Assembly (NCBI GenBank): GCA_964621445.1
Contig: CAZUNO010000018.1
Span: 1 to 58,565 of the forward strand
DNA: 58,565 bases
Direction: 5' to 3'
Origin: CAZUNO01 sp964621445 [NCBI: Candidatus Hadarchaeota archaeon]
Lineage (GTDB): Archaea; CAYQAE01; CAYVLA01
The stretch's first letter is position 1, and every line of letters starts with the position of its first letter. The notes below the pieces were generated by a model. The model was not told the origin of the DNA and searched no databases. It was given only the letters and a program-made list of their open reading frames with translations. Both the position numbers and the translations under genes were made by a program. Positions 8,495-17,251 of this stretch are shown here, in pieces.

Positions 8495-9010
8495 CTAACT
8501 GATTATAAGCTCCATTACAACCACATCTAGCCACATCCCGAACTTATACCCAATTTCCCTCAATATACCAACCTTTTGGAAGCCAAAATTGTTATGTAAA
8601 TTTATACTGGCCTCGTTTTTACCATCAATACGGGCGATGATTGCATGGTGTCCTGAATCCTTGGCCCTGTCAATTAAGTCCTCAAGAATTCTGGTTCCAA
8701 TCCCCTTCCGGCGATAACACTTACTCACGTAAACCGAATCCTCCACCGTACTGTGGTAGCAGGCACGCTCGTGGTAAGGTGACAAGCCACCCCAGCCCGC
8801 TATCTCGCCGCAAAGCTCGGCCACGACCACCGGATGGTTCTCCCCATGTTCCCCCAACCACACCCTCTTCTCTGTCAGCGTCTTGGCCACCGAGTCGAAG
8901 CTGGCCGTAGAATTTAGAACCGCATCATTGTAGATATCAGTGATCTCAGCCAGGTGATCCTCGCTTGCGGGAAGTATAACCAGGTCCTTCGCCGGCCCTT
9001 CGCAGACCAT
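8495..9010 (-). CDS. GNAT N-acetyltransferase (phosphinothricin acetyltransferase-like)
   Basis: 171 residues with the GNAT fold: an N-terminal ITDIYNDAVLNSTASFD segment typical of the Pat/YncA subgroup, and the acetyl-CoA-binding YRRKGIGTRILEDLIDRA helix (Arg/Gln-x-x-Gly-x-Gly/Ala). Then come NEASINLHNNFGFQKVG and a C-terminal MWLDVVVMEL strand. The family N-acetylates small amines or amino-acid analogues such as methionine sulfoximine; the true substrate is unknown. It follows the DUF89 gene with a 7-nt gap, so the two are probably co-transcribed. Ends with TAG. Confidence 0.85.
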   Translation of the reverse strand: MVCEGPAKDLVILPASEDHLAEITDIYNDAVLNSTASFDSVAKTLTEKRVWLGEHGENHPVVVAELCGEIAGWGGLSPYHERACYHSTVEDSVYVSKCYRRKGIGTRILEDLIDRAKDSGHHAIIARIDGKNEASINLHNNFGFQKVGILREIGYKFGMWLDVVVMELIIS

Positions 9011-9017
9011 TTAATCA

Positions 9018-9875
9018 CTAGGTTCCCTTGAATACGATATCTCCGACTTCAACAGAGATGTTCCCCGCTACTAACGGGCACTTGGCTATGAGCAGGAAGA
9101 ACATATCCGAATATTCGCTCATCTCCTCATAATTTCCCTGGCCCTTGGAGATCGTAAGGTCATGCTCAGCGATCCATCCCCGCACCTCCTCGGAAAGCCT
9201 GGGCGGACCGGTATTTGGCTCACCATTGGTAATTTCCAGGAATTCCGCCCCCTCGATATCATCAAGACCAATCATCTCTGCATCATCCATCGTTACATCG
9301 TTCAGAATTGGCCCACCCTTAACCACGAACTTGACTATATCCACATTTGATAGCCTCTGCAGGGTCTCGAAGAATAGCTTGTCGAAGACGATCTCCCCTG
9401 CATTGTCCAGGAAATAGAGAACGGATTTTGCCTGCTCAAGCTCTTTCCTGAACCTCGGCGAGTCATCAACGGCGAAATCCTTTTCCAGGACATCATCTAT
9501 GGTCTGAAGTAGATCGTATTCCTGCACGGCCCCAAAATCGATGATATTACCGGCTATGGCAATCCTGGCTGCAGTCATCATCTCATCCTCGGAATCCCTG
9601 ACTATCTCTTTCATCTCATCATAGAGCTTTAGAGCCTCCTGGTTGCTGTCCTCTTTAACTCCCTCATAGGGATCCCCACCTCCCGTATAGGTTCTCACCA
9701 GGTGGTGAACTTCACGGGCCAAGGCCGGTGGGGTGGAGTCCCATTCAAGGTCCAGGAGCTTTTCCATAACATCCCTGACCACCTGTTCATGGACCCTTTC
9801 ATCGTCGGTGACAAATCTGATTGCCTGTAGTGCCTGTCTTTGGAAACATGGAATACAATCCAGATTGAGTTTCAT
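9018..9875 (-). CDS. DUF89/ARMT1-like damage-control phosphatase
   Basis: 285 residues. DUF89 proteins are metal-dependent phosphatases thought to remove damaged or surplus phosphometabolites. The archaeal subgroup begins with two cysteines, here Cys7 and Cys10 (LDCIPCFQRQA). Conserved blocks follow: YFLDNAGEIVFDKLFFETL (the DNAGE metal/phosphate site), VKGGPILNDVTMDDA and SKGQGNYE. I chose the ATG at 9875 because it begins exactly at the conserved N-terminus and overlaps the TrmO stop codon as ATGA. A further in-frame start at 9917 would run into the TrmO gene. The overlaps imply translational coupling of GH2, trmO and this gene. Confidence 0.88.
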   Translation of the reverse strand: MKLNLDCIPCFQRQALQAIRFVTDDERVHEQVVRDVMEKLLDLEWDSTPPALAREVHHLVRTYTGGGDPYEGVKEDSNQEALKLYDEMKEIVRDSEDEMMTAARIAIAGNIIDFGAVQEYDLLQTIDDVLEKDFAVDDSPRFRKELEQAKSVLYFLDNAGEIVFDKLFFETLQRLSNVDIVKFVVKGGPILNDVTMDDAEMIGLDDIEGAEFLEITNGEPNTGPPRLSEEVRGWIAEHDLTISKGQGNYEEMSEYSDMFFLLIAKCPLVAGNISVEVGDIVFKGT

Positions 9876-10342
9876 TTTCTCATCACCTTCTTTGGATCGC
9901 CTCGGTCCTTCAGCCAACCGGTTACTGCATCCGGTCTTGCATCCAGGCCTGGTATATGGGGTTTGATATCCAGTACCGGCGTTCCTTCAACTGCATCTAG
10001 ACCACGGACCTTTAGAAAATCTGTCCCTCTATCCACAAGCTCAACTGTGCTAAATCCCAGGGGGCTAGGCCTTCTCGGGGACCGAGTTGTGAAAAGACCA
10101 TGAAAATTGACATCCCAAGGGGTTGTTATCTGCAACTCCCATCCCTTTGAAAGATGAAGGTAGTAAATCAAGTTTAGGTGTGAAAAACCTTCAATATCTT
10201 TCAGGGCAGGGACGAATTCCTCAAAGAGCCTCACCGTAGACACCTCTTCCCCGTCCTGTGGAGGGGCGTCAGCTGTCCTCTTATAGGGTGAATGAACCAC
10301 GCCAATAGCTCTGACCTTGAAATCTATATCGGTTTTACTCAT
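9872..10342 (-). CDS. TrmO-family tRNA (adenine-N6)-methyltransferase
   Basis: 156 residues of the TsaA/YaeB family. TrmO uses S-adenosylmethionine to methylate N6 of threonylcarbamoyladenosine at position 37 of some tRNAs. Visible hallmarks: IGVVHSPYK at the N-terminus, EGFSHLNLIYYLH in the middle, and the signature RSPRRPSPLGFSTVEL in the SAM-binding barrel, followed by GLDAVEGTPVLDIKPHIP. It overlaps both neighbours by 4 nt (ATGA), between the GH2 enzyme and the DUF89 phosphatase. The operon mixes tRNA modification with sugar metabolism, which is common in compact archaeal genomes and need not mean a shared pathway. Confidence 0.88.
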   Translation of the reverse strand: MSKTDIDFKVRAIGVVHSPYKRTADAPPQDGEEVSTVRLFEEFVPALKDIEGFSHLNLIYYLHLSKGWELQITTPWDVNFHGLFTTRSPRRPSPLGFSTVELVDRGTDFLKVRGLDAVEGTPVLDIKPHIPGLDARPDAVTGWLKDRGDPKKVMRK

Positions 10343-12060
10343 TCCTGGGCCTCCTCATAGGCGGCCTTTCGCAGCAACGCCTCTTTGATGCGCGCCTTAT
10401 CGAACTTGGCCTCTCTAGCATAGGTATGCAGCCCGTTTACCTCTTGCTCAATATCGTAGAGCTGGGTGTAGCAAAAGCCGCATATCTTACGATTGTCCAG
10501 CAGACAATCCGTAAGTCCCGAGAACCTTTCAAGAAACTCCTCAACTGAGTCCGGCCGCTGTCCATATCCCCATGCCTCCTCCTGAACCTCCCCCAGATTC
10601 CACCAGGCACCCCCGAACTCGCTGACCATTACCGGTTGACCGTCATATTCAACTTCATCTTCGGGCCGGTTTCTATAGGGCACCCCTTCTCGTTTAATCT
10701 TGAGATGTCTCTCCCTAAAGGATTCAACTTCCTGATCATAATCATGACTATCGTATATATCCGTCACTACATGGGTATACCCACTTGTGTCTATAACGGG
10801 CCTACCTGGGTCCATTCTCTTGGTAAGATTGTAGATACTTCTCACGAACTCTACATCCTGGTCAGGAGAGGTCTCATTGAACGGACACCAGCCGATTATA
10901 CAGGGATGGTTGATATCCCGGCTAACCGCCTCTTGCCACTCCGAAAGGAAGTTCTGTTTGGCCTCCTTTTTTGACATATCGATTCCCCAGCTAGGGAACT
11001 CTCCCCAAACCAAATAACCCAGCTTGTCAGCCCAGTACAGGAATCTAGGCTCGAAAACCTTCTGGTGGAGCCTAGCCCCATTAAACCCCATTTCCTTGGC
11101 TATCTCTATGTCCCTTCGTAAGTGGGAATCGCTGGCAGCGGTATATATGCCATCCGGGTAGTACCCCTGGTCCAAAACCAATCTCTGGAATATCCTTTTC
11201 CCATTAATTAGAGATTCGTCACCCTTAACCTCCAGGGAACGAATGCCGAAATAACTGCTAACCCTATCGATCTCCCCCCTTTCCGACCTAATTTCAATCC
11301 CAACTTCGTATAGAGTTGGATTATGGGGGCTCCATGGCAACGGACTCTCAGTCATAGCCAGGGGCATCTTTGCATATCTGCTAAGGGGAACCCGTCCGTG
11401 GCCAACCTCATTTCCCTCCAGCTTTACCTTGGCCTCGATGATTCCCTTAGCATCACCCGCAACCTCAAACATTAACCAGGGGGTGTTGGAGGCGATTCCC
11501 CTGCTAACGGTGAGATTCCTCAAGTAGCATTTCGGCGTGGATTCAAGCCATACCGTTTGCCATATTCCCGTCACCCGGCTGTATCTGCAACCATGTGACT
11601 CCAACTTGGTGGATTGCTTCCCGCAAGGTTGAATGCCCCTCCGATTGTCGTCCAACGCCCTGACGACAAGGATATTCTCGCCATCCGAAATATGGCTCGA
11701 AATATCAAATGAGAACGGGGTATACCCGCCTTTGTGGGTTCCGATAAAATCTCCGTTTACCCACACATTCGTTCTGTAATCCACTGCCCCGAAGTGCAAT
11801 AATATATGGCTCCCAGGATCCATACCAGATAGATTGAAGGTTCTTGAATACCATACCTCTGGCATGAATTGCTTACAATCGACCCCCGATAACCTGCTTT
11901 CGGGAGGGAAAGGAACGATGATGTCCCCATCCAGGGGTTGATTAAGGTCGCCATGACCTCCGATTTTGAAATCCCATTTCCCATTGAGATTTTTCCATGA
12001 ATCCCTCACTATCTGGGGCCGAGGGTATTCTGGCCGTGGAATTTTGTTCATGGTTCCCAT
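10339..12060 (-). CDS. Glycoside hydrolase family 2 enzyme (beta-glucuronidase/galactosidase type)
   Basis: About 573 residues, with the short GH2 architecture. A jelly-roll domain (about 1-175; DSWKNLNGKWDFK and NVWVNGDFIGTHKGGYTPF) is followed by an immunoglobulin-like domain (about 176-280) and a TIM barrel. The acid/base Glu is in WCPFNETSPD (about residue 396) and the nucleophile Glu in PVMVSEFGG (about residue 481). Retaining exo-beta-glycosidase; specificity is undetermined. No signal peptide, so probably intracellular. Of several in-frame ATGs (12084, 12060, 12051) I prefer 12060: a CGTTTTTACG box about 25-35 nt upstream suits a leaderless transcript, and the family usually begins shortly before MNKIPRPEYPRP. 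First gene of the coupled block with trmO and DUF89. Confidence 0.88.
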   Translation of the reverse strand: MGTMNKIPRPEYPRPQIVRDSWKNLNGKWDFKIGGHGDLNQPLDGDIIVPFPPESRLSGVDCKQFMPEVWYSRTFNLSGMDPGSHILLHFGAVDYRTNVWVNGDFIGTHKGGYTPFSFDISSHISDGENILVVRALDDNRRGIQPCGKQSTKLESHGCRYSRVTGIWQTVWLESTPKCYLRNLTVSRGIASNTPWLMFEVAGDAKGIIEAKVKLEGNEVGHGRVPLSRYAKMPLAMTESPLPWSPHNPTLYEVGIEIRSERGEIDRVSSYFGIRSLEVKGDESLINGKRIFQRLVLDQGYYPDGIYTAASDSHLRRDIEIAKEMGFNGARLHQKVFEPRFLYWADKLGYLVWGEFPSWGIDMSKKEAKQNFLSEWQEAVSRDINHPCIIGWCPFNETSPDQDVEFVRSIYNLTKRMDPGRPVIDTSGYTHVVTDIYDSHDYDQEVESFRERHLKIKREGVPYRNRPEDEVEYDGQPVMVSEFGGAWWNLGEVQEEAWGYGQRPDSVEEFLERFSGLTDCLLDNRKICGFCYTQLYDIEQEVNGLHTYAREAKFDKARIKEALLRKAAYEEAQE

Positions 12061-12141
12061 ATGCGTAGATCGATGGCTATGCACGTAAAAACGATTCCCT
12101 TGAGCCTATTTTCGGATCTAAACCGGGGGAGATGACTAGCC

Positions 12142-12151
12142 GTTTAAAAAC
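12142..12151 (+). promoter_or_regulatory. TATA box of the AEC transporter gene
   Basis: GTTTAAAAAC lies 32-41 nt before the TTG at 12183. It sits between two divergent genes, but the GH2 gene probably uses a separate box nearer its own start. Confidence 0.45.
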
Positions 12152-12182
12152 AGTAATCAGAAGCCCCTCTTTGTAACGGACG

Positions 12183-13070
12183 TTGTCAGTAATAGAAACT
12201 GTACTCCCCAGCTTCACGGTAATTGGACTCGCATTTATCCTCCAGAAAAGGAAAAATCTAGAGATCAAACCACTCATTGAGACAGCTCTATACCTAGCCT
12301 CCCCATGTCTGGTTTTCTCCTCTCTATCATCAAAATCCTATTCGGTACTTGAACTCCTCCCCATCATGGGGTCGGCGGTGCTGGTGGTTCTGGGAACCCT
12401 TATAATTTCAAGATTGGTCTTCTCCGCCCTTCGACTTGGAGATACAGATGCAAGAACCCTCCCGGTTGTTCTCATCAATTCGGGAAACTTGGGAATACCA
12501 ATATCGCTGTTCGCTTTCGGTGAACAGGAATTGGGCACCATTATCATCTTCTTCGTTACCTCAGCCATGTTCATCTACACCCTAGGTATTGTCCTGGCTG
12601 CCAGGGGCAGCGAGACATCGGACACCCATTGGACCGAGGTCTTCAAGCTACCGCTTATGTATGCGGCCATATCGGGAATAATAGTCAGCGTCTTTAGCAT
12701 TGATATGCCCGATCTCATTCTCCGACCCATTAACATCCTTGGCCAGGCAGCAATTCCTCTATTTCTAATATCACTTGGAATGAGTCTAGCGGGAATAGAT
12801 CCCCGTAAACAAATCCGACCGGCTCTGCTTTCCTCATCAATACGAATTGGTCTGGGGGTTCTACTTGGATTGGCCTCTGCCTCAATTTTCAACCTGGCTG
12901 GTGCCCAAAGAGGTGTGGTTATCCTTCAGTCGTCCATGCCTCCAGCAGTGGCCAGCTTCATGCTTTCCAAAAAGTACGGCTGTAAACCAGAGCTAGTTGC
13001 GGCCACCGTATTTACTGGCACCATAATCAGCATATTTACGATATCAATGGTCCTTGAATTTCTCATATAG
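12183..13070 (+). CDS. Auxin-efflux-carrier (AEC) family transporter
   Basis: 295 residues with about ten hydrophobic segments. The AEC/BART-superfamily signature is visible: LIETALYLASPCLVFSSL early, NSGNLGIPISLFAFG at the first helix break, then GQAAIPLFLISLGMSLAG and LQSSMPPAVASFMLSKKYG near the end. Family members move organic acids such as malate or malonate, or auxin-like weak acids, by a secondary mechanism. TTG start inferred from continuity with the conserved N-terminus and a TATA box 32 nt upstream. It is followed by an SGNH hydrolase on the same strand, so an acyl group released by that enzyme could be its cargo, but this is speculation. Confidence 0.85.
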   Translation: MSVIETVLPSFTVIGLAFILQKRKNLEIKPLIETALYLASPCLVFSSLSSKSYSVLELLPIMGSAVLVVLGTLIISRLVFSALRLGDTDARTLPVVLINSGNLGIPISLFAFGEQELGTIIIFFVTSAMFIYTLGIVLAARGSETSDTHWTEVFKLPLMYAAISGIIVSVFSIDMPDLILRPINILGQAAIPLFLISLGMSLAGIDPRKQIRPALLSSSIRIGLGVLLGLASASIFNLAGAQRGVVILQSSMPPAVASFMLSKKYGCKPELVAATVFTGTIISIFTISMVLEFLI

Positions 13071-13128
13071 TCACATAAAAAGAGTTAAGATCATACCTTG
13101 CCACTTCCAGGAAATTGGAGGCTTTCAG

Positions 13129-13779
13129 TTGGAATGGACGCTGAATAATGGTGAAAAGATTCTATTTATAGGAGATAGTATAACCGATTGCGGAAGAAGG
13201 GGTCAGTTCTCGCCCCTAGGAAACGGATACGTCAGCCTTTTCTCGCAATTGGTCACTGCAGCTCACCCGAAATGGAAAATAGAGTACGTAAACAAAGGTA
13301 TCGGAGGTAACAAGGTCACTGACCTAAAGAACCGGTGGAAAGATGATGTAATAGACCAGGATTTTGACCACCTTTCAATCATGATAGGAATCAACGACCT
13401 TGCTAGCTTCATCAGAAGTGACCCTGCAAGTGTTGATCCGGAACTTTTCCACCAAACATACGATGGCATTCTCGAGTATACCCTTGACGAACACGATTGT
13501 GGTATCCTCCTTCTGGATCCCTTCTACATAAGCAGGGACCACGGCGGTAACTCCATTCGCAGCGAGTTTCTACGCCTTATTCCCGAGTACACCGGTACGG
13601 TTACCACCATCAGCAGTAAATATGATACCAAACACATCGAGACGCAGGAACTATTCTCTCGCCACCTCAAGTATCGCGAACCCGACTCATTTGCCCCGGA
13701 ACCCGTTCATCCCTACCAGCTCGGTCATCTCATAATAGCGCATTCAATTTTCAAAGAGCTGATTGGTGGTAGCCTCTAA
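13129..13779 (+). CDS. SGNH/GDSL-family hydrolase (putative carbohydrate esterase)
   Basis: About 216 residues. All four SGNH blocks are present: FIGDSITDCG (Ser nucleophile), NKGIGGNKVTDL (Gly), MIGINDLAS (Gly-x-Asn-Asp) and VHPYQLGHLIIA (catalytic Asp-x-x-His replaced in spacing by the EPVHP block). Such enzymes deacylate carbohydrates or other esters. No signal peptide. I chose TTG at 13129 because a GGAGG motif lies at 13117-13121 and the domain starts immediately after; an upstream frame to 13054 is possible but lacks a ribosome site. It overlaps the convergent amidase gene by 29 bp at the 3' end. Confidence 0.85.
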   Translation: MEWTLNNGEKILFIGDSITDCGRRGQFSPLGNGYVSLFSQLVTAAHPKWKIEYVNKGIGGNKVTDLKNRWKDDVIDQDFDHLSIMIGINDLASFIRSDPASVDPELFHQTYDGILEYTLDEHDCGILLLDPFYISRDHGGNSIRSEFLRLIPEYTGTVTTISSKYDTKHIETQELFSRHLKYREPDSFAPEPVHPYQLGHLIIAHSIFKELIGGSL

Positions 13780-14566
13780 GAAGACAATCCTGATATAGGT
13801 CGGTTCTCCTATCAACCAGATGTCCGTCCCTGGTTGAGTCTAGATCTATGGAACAGCGTACCAAAGCGCCCGTCTCCCCCATCCGGTCAACTATTAGCCC
13901 GCCATGGGGCCCGGTGACCATAGATCTCTTAGGGTGGGTGAAGGCTATGAAAAAACCATTCTCATAAGATCGAGTCCTCATCATGGCCCGGTTGAGATCG
14001 CCGTGCATCCCATAGGTTGGGTTTGCGATAAATTCGGCTCCTTTTATTCTCAAGCACCTCGTTGCCTCTGGCCATCTCCTGTCAGCACATATCAGGACGC
14101 CAAATACTCCAAAGTCGGAATCTATGATTTCGAATGAATTACCCTTTTCGAAGTTCAGATCATGGTTTTGAAGATGGGTCTTGTGGTACAGGGTTACCAT
14201 TTCACCTTCCCGGTTGAAAATAGCAGCGGCATTCGCTGCTCGTGAGGAATCCAATCTCTGTGTGAAACCAAGAACAAAATAGCTCTTCAGATCCTCAGCT
14301 AATTCCTTGGCCTCCTCTATTATGGGACCTGAGATATCCAGAGCACATTCCTGAAGCCAGCGATCCCTATCCTTCCAGGCCTCCCCAGGATCATTTGGAG
14401 CCTGGCTGGCCACATACCCGTCCACTATGCATTCCGGAGTAATTACAAGGTCAAGCTCCCCGGGATTGACCTTCTCCAGTATTCTGGTCAAGCGTCTCCA
14501 ATTACTCTGCACGTCCCACTTGGTAGGCAAGAAACGTACCAAACCCAGCCTAACATCTCTTGGCAA
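13751..14566 (-). CDS. Nitrilase-superfamily carbon-nitrogen hydrolase
   Basis: 271 residues, cytosolic. The Glu-Lys-Cys triad is visible as Glu45 (VITPECIVDG), Lys129 (LYHKTHLQNHD) and Cys160 (GVLICADRRWPEATR). The superfamily hydrolyses amides, nitriles or carbamoyl compounds; the branch cannot be told by eye. The TTG start at 14566 is supported by a GGAGGAC ribosome site just upstream. Its 3' end overlaps the convergent SGNH gene by 29 bp, an antisense overlap that leaves no room for an intergenic terminator. Confidence 0.87.
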   Translation of the reverse strand: MPRDVRLGLVRFLPTKWDVQSNWRRLTRILEKVNPGELDLVITPECIVDGYVASQAPNDPGEAWKDRDRWLQECALDISGPIIEEAKELAEDLKSYFVLGFTQRLDSSRAANAAAIFNREGEMVTLYHKTHLQNHDLNFEKGNSFEIIDSDFGVFGVLICADRRWPEATRCLRIKGAEFIANPTYGMHGDLNRAMMRTRSYENGFFIAFTHPKRSMVTGPHGGLIVDRMGETGALVRCSIDLDSTRDGHLVDRRTDLYQDCLLRGYHQSAL

Positions 14567-14662
14567 ATCATGTCCTCCTGAATTCTATTTGATCCCAGGA
14601 TAAACTGAAAAATTAGACATGGCGGGCGACGTTTTCAGATGTCTTAGAGGAATGTATACAGC

Positions 14663-14839
14663 TTAATTTGAGTATTTCTGTTTTCCGACATGATAACCTA
14701 CAGCAAAGGCAGATGCTATCCCCAGGTAGCCTACAATATATATGCCCAAAAAAGATAACTCGCCATATCTATTCATCGCCAGGGTAAAACCCAAGTAGGC
14801 AAATCCAAGGAAACCAAAGGCCATGAGTCCGCGATTCAC
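14663..14839 (-). CDS. Small two-helix membrane protein, unrecognised
   Basis: 58 residues from a GTG start to a TAA. Two hydrophobic segments (about residues 5-22 and 29-48) are separated by a short polar AMNRYGEL loop, with a Lys-rich tail (GKQKYSN). An A/T-rich TATTAAAAAATATG stretch about 45 nt upstream could be its promoter. It fills part of an otherwise empty 480-nt gap between the amidase and the ABC transporter. Function unknown; being short, it would be missed by most gene callers. Confidence 0.55.
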   Translation of the reverse strand: MNRGLMAFGFLGFAYLGFTLAMNRYGELSFLGIYIVGYLGIASAFAVGYHVGKQKYSN

Positions 14840-15012
14840 CAAAACTGGCCACCTTTTGGTTTAGCTTGGTGATTCTTTCATATTTTTTAATAATCTAGTT
14901 GCTTGACCCTGGAAGGCGTATACTGGCCTCTTTCTAGCCCAAATTGGGAACATGATTGAGATTGGATAAATCCTTTCTCAGCCCTTTAACCCCCTGAGCT
15001 AACTCCCAGAAG

Positions 15013-15024
15013 AAATATTATATT
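15013..15024 (+). promoter_or_regulatory. TATA box of the ABC exporter operon
   Basis: AAATATTATATT lies 24-35 nt before the GTG at 15048, fitting a leaderless transcript. Confidence 0.55.
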
Positions 15025-15047
15025 CTCTCTGATTTATCAGGTTCCAA

Positions 15048-15989
15048 GTGAATAGCTTGTCAAGGGAAGTCGTGATCCAGGTAGAGGACCTCACCAAGAG
15101 ATACGGCGATCTAACTGCGGTTGATGCGGTCTCTTTCAACCTTTTCAGGGGAGAGATATTTGCCCTCCTGGGGCCAAACGGCGCCGGGAAAACCACAGCC
15201 ATAGAGATGCTGCAGTGTTTACGAAAACCAACCTCCGGCAGCTCCAAGGTTCTGGGATATGATATATCTGAAAGTAAAGGCCAGAGGGAAATACGAAAAC
15301 GCATTGGAGTTCTTCCCCAGGATTTCAACTCCCTGGAAAAGTTAACTACAAAGGAGAATATCTCCCTATTCGCCGCTCTATATCAGGATTCAAAGGATAC
15401 GGATTATCTAATCGATCTTCTAGATCTAAACGACCAGGCCGATACGCGTTTTGGTGACTTATCCGGCGGACTCCAGCAGAGGGTCGGGATAGCGGCGGCA
15501 CTGGTCAATGATCCCGAGATCATCTTCCTCGACGAACCAACGACCGGACTAGATCCTAAATCCAGAAGGGATGTATGGCAAGTTATTCGTAGACTCAAGG
15601 AAGAGGGAACCACCGTGTTTCTGACAACCCACTACATGGAAGAGGCCGAAAGGCTGGCCGATAGGATCGCGGTGATCCATAATGGAGAAATAGTAGCCCT
15701 TGGGGAGACATCAAAACTCCTCGACGAGTATGGGGGAGATAGGATACTGCTAATAGAGGACCCTCCGGCTGAAAAGAAAGAAACTCTGATGGAGTCCTTT
15801 CCAGAAGTTCATGAACTACACGGCGATCTGGCAATCCCGGTTGGAAGCCTCTCCGATATCTCCCACCGCATTGATACCCTTGCCAATATGGGCGTTAATG
15901 AGGGAATACAGATCCGCAACCCGACCGTGGAGGATGTCTTCCTGAACCTTATAGGGGCCAAGATAACCGAACAGGGGGAACTCGAATGA
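15048..15989 (+). CDS. ABC-2 exporter ATP-binding protein (DrrA-like)
   Basis: 313 residues. Walker A GPNGAGKTT is at residues 42-50, the signature LSGGLQQR at about 138-145, Walker B IIFLDEPTTGLD at about 158-169, and the switch His follows in LTTHYMEEAERLADR. A C-terminal extension of about 80 residues is typical of DrrA/CcmA-type ATPases of lipid, drug or polymer exporters. Leaderless GTG start. The stop codon overlaps the permease start (ATGA), so the pair is translationally coupled and works as one exporter. Cargo unknown. Confidence 0.92.
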   Translation: MNSLSREVVIQVEDLTKRYGDLTAVDAVSFNLFRGEIFALLGPNGAGKTTAIEMLQCLRKPTSGSSKVLGYDISESKGQREIRKRIGVLPQDFNSLEKLTTKENISLFAALYQDSKDTDYLIDLLDLNDQADTRFGDLSGGLQQRVGIAAALVNDPEIIFLDEPTTGLDPKSRRDVWQVIRRLKEEGTTVFLTTHYMEEAERLADRIAVIHNGEIVALGETSKLLDEYGGDRILLIEDPPAEKKETLMESFPEVHELHGDLAIPVGSLSDISHRIDTLANMGVNEGIQIRNPTVEDVFLNLIGAKITEQGELE

Positions 15990-17248
15990 TCAGCAGGATA
16001 TTTGCCCTTTCAAAGGCCGTTCTGAAGAACTGGATGAGGTCAAGGGAGGGGGTTTTCTTCAGCTTCTTGTTCCCGGTCATGCTGCTGCTTCTTTTTACAT
16101 CAATTTTCGGCGGTCAGGGCGGAAGCTCCTTCACCCTTTACGTTCAGAATCTCGACGTGAACTCAACCGGCGGACCGACAAACCTGTCCACGTCTTTTCT
16201 TGATACCCTGAACTCAACCGGGGCCTTCTCCATAAGGCATGTTCCATACGAAGTGGATCCCCGGGATTATGTCCAGGATGAGATGGGCGTTTTCGGCGGT
16301 ACATTCAGGCTGCTAATAATCCCCGAGGATTTCGAAAATGATCTTCTAAACGGCTCTCTCAGGACCAGGATAGCGGTTTCCAAGACCACCGCACATCAGT
16401 TTCTCGAACAGGCCGGAGATTCCATCCCACCCGAGCAGAGGGCGGGCATAGAGATAGGACTGGGTCAAATGGACAACGTTCTCGAGGACTTCCCGGAACA
16501 ACCCATCGCATTAACCTACGTATCCGATTCCAACTCGACCTCGGCCCTCGTGGTGGAGTCGGTAATACGTAATGTGGCGACCAGCTTTAACTCGGCGCTA
16601 ATCGGTGTGGAACCAAGCATGGAAATTGAGAAGGAGGAAATAACCAGAAGGAAACTCAGATCCGTGGACTACTATCTCCCCGCCATCATCGGGGCCTTTA
16701 TCATGACCAATGGAATCATCGGGGTAACAACTAATACGACCGAATTCAAGAGAAGGGGAGTACTAAGGAGATTCGCTACCACGCCCATGTCACGATTGGA
16801 TTGGGTAGTTGGCAACGTAATCAGCCAGACCATTCTCAGTTTTATGTTGGTATTGGTTATGTTCGTCGTCGCCTGGGTGGTCTTCGACCTCCAGGCCATT
16901 CCAAATGCGCTAACCCTGATCTACGTGGCAGTGGGAGCCATATTGTTTTCGGGGATAGGTCTTATCCTATCCGGTTTGGTGAAGGACGTTGAGGCCGCCT
17001 CGGCAGCGGGAAATGCGGTTGCCTTCCCCATGATGTTCCTCTCCGGTACATTTTGGTCCCCGGAGATCATGCCGGGTTACCTGCAAACGGTGGCCGAGTT
17101 TCTACCCCTTACCTACTTCTCAAACGGGCTCCGGGCAGCCTTCGTTCTCGAACATATTCCCAGTGCTCTGACAAACCTCGCGGTCCTCATAGGTATGGCC
17201 GTGGTTTTCATAATAGTGGGATCTCTGGTAACCAAATGGCAAGAATAA
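15986..17248 (+). CDS. ABC-2 type permease (DrrB/YhgE-like)
   Basis: 420 residues. One N-terminal membrane helix (about 22-40) precedes a large extracytoplasmic domain of about 190 residues. A membrane domain with some six helices follows (YYLPAIIGAFIMTNGIIG onwards), ending in the ABC-2 hallmark FPMMFLSGTFWSPEIMP and LPLTYFSNGLRAAF. It forms the channel for the ATPase encoded immediately upstream (4-nt overlap). This topology fits efflux of hydrophobic compounds or surface molecules rather than sugar uptake. The convergent peroxiredoxin gene ends 4 nt away. Confidence 0.9.
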   Translation: MISRIFALSKAVLKNWMRSREGVFFSFLFPVMLLLLFTSIFGGQGGSSFTLYVQNLDVNSTGGPTNLSTSFLDTLNSTGAFSIRHVPYEVDPRDYVQDEMGVFGGTFRLLIIPEDFENDLLNGSLRTRIAVSKTTAHQFLEQAGDSIPPEQRAGIEIGLGQMDNVLEDFPEQPIALTYVSDSNSTSALVVESVIRNVATSFNSALIGVEPSMEIEKEEITRRKLRSVDYYLPAIIGAFIMTNGIIGVTTNTTEFKRRGVLRRFATTPMSRLDWVVGNVISQTILSFMLVLVMFVVAWVVFDLQAIPNALTLIYVAVGAILFSGIGLILSGLVKDVEAASAAGNAVAFPMMFLSGTFWSPEIMPGYLQTVAEFLPLTYFSNGLRAAFVLEHIPSALTNLAVLIGMAVVFIIVGSLVTKWQE

Positions 17249-17251
17249 GAC

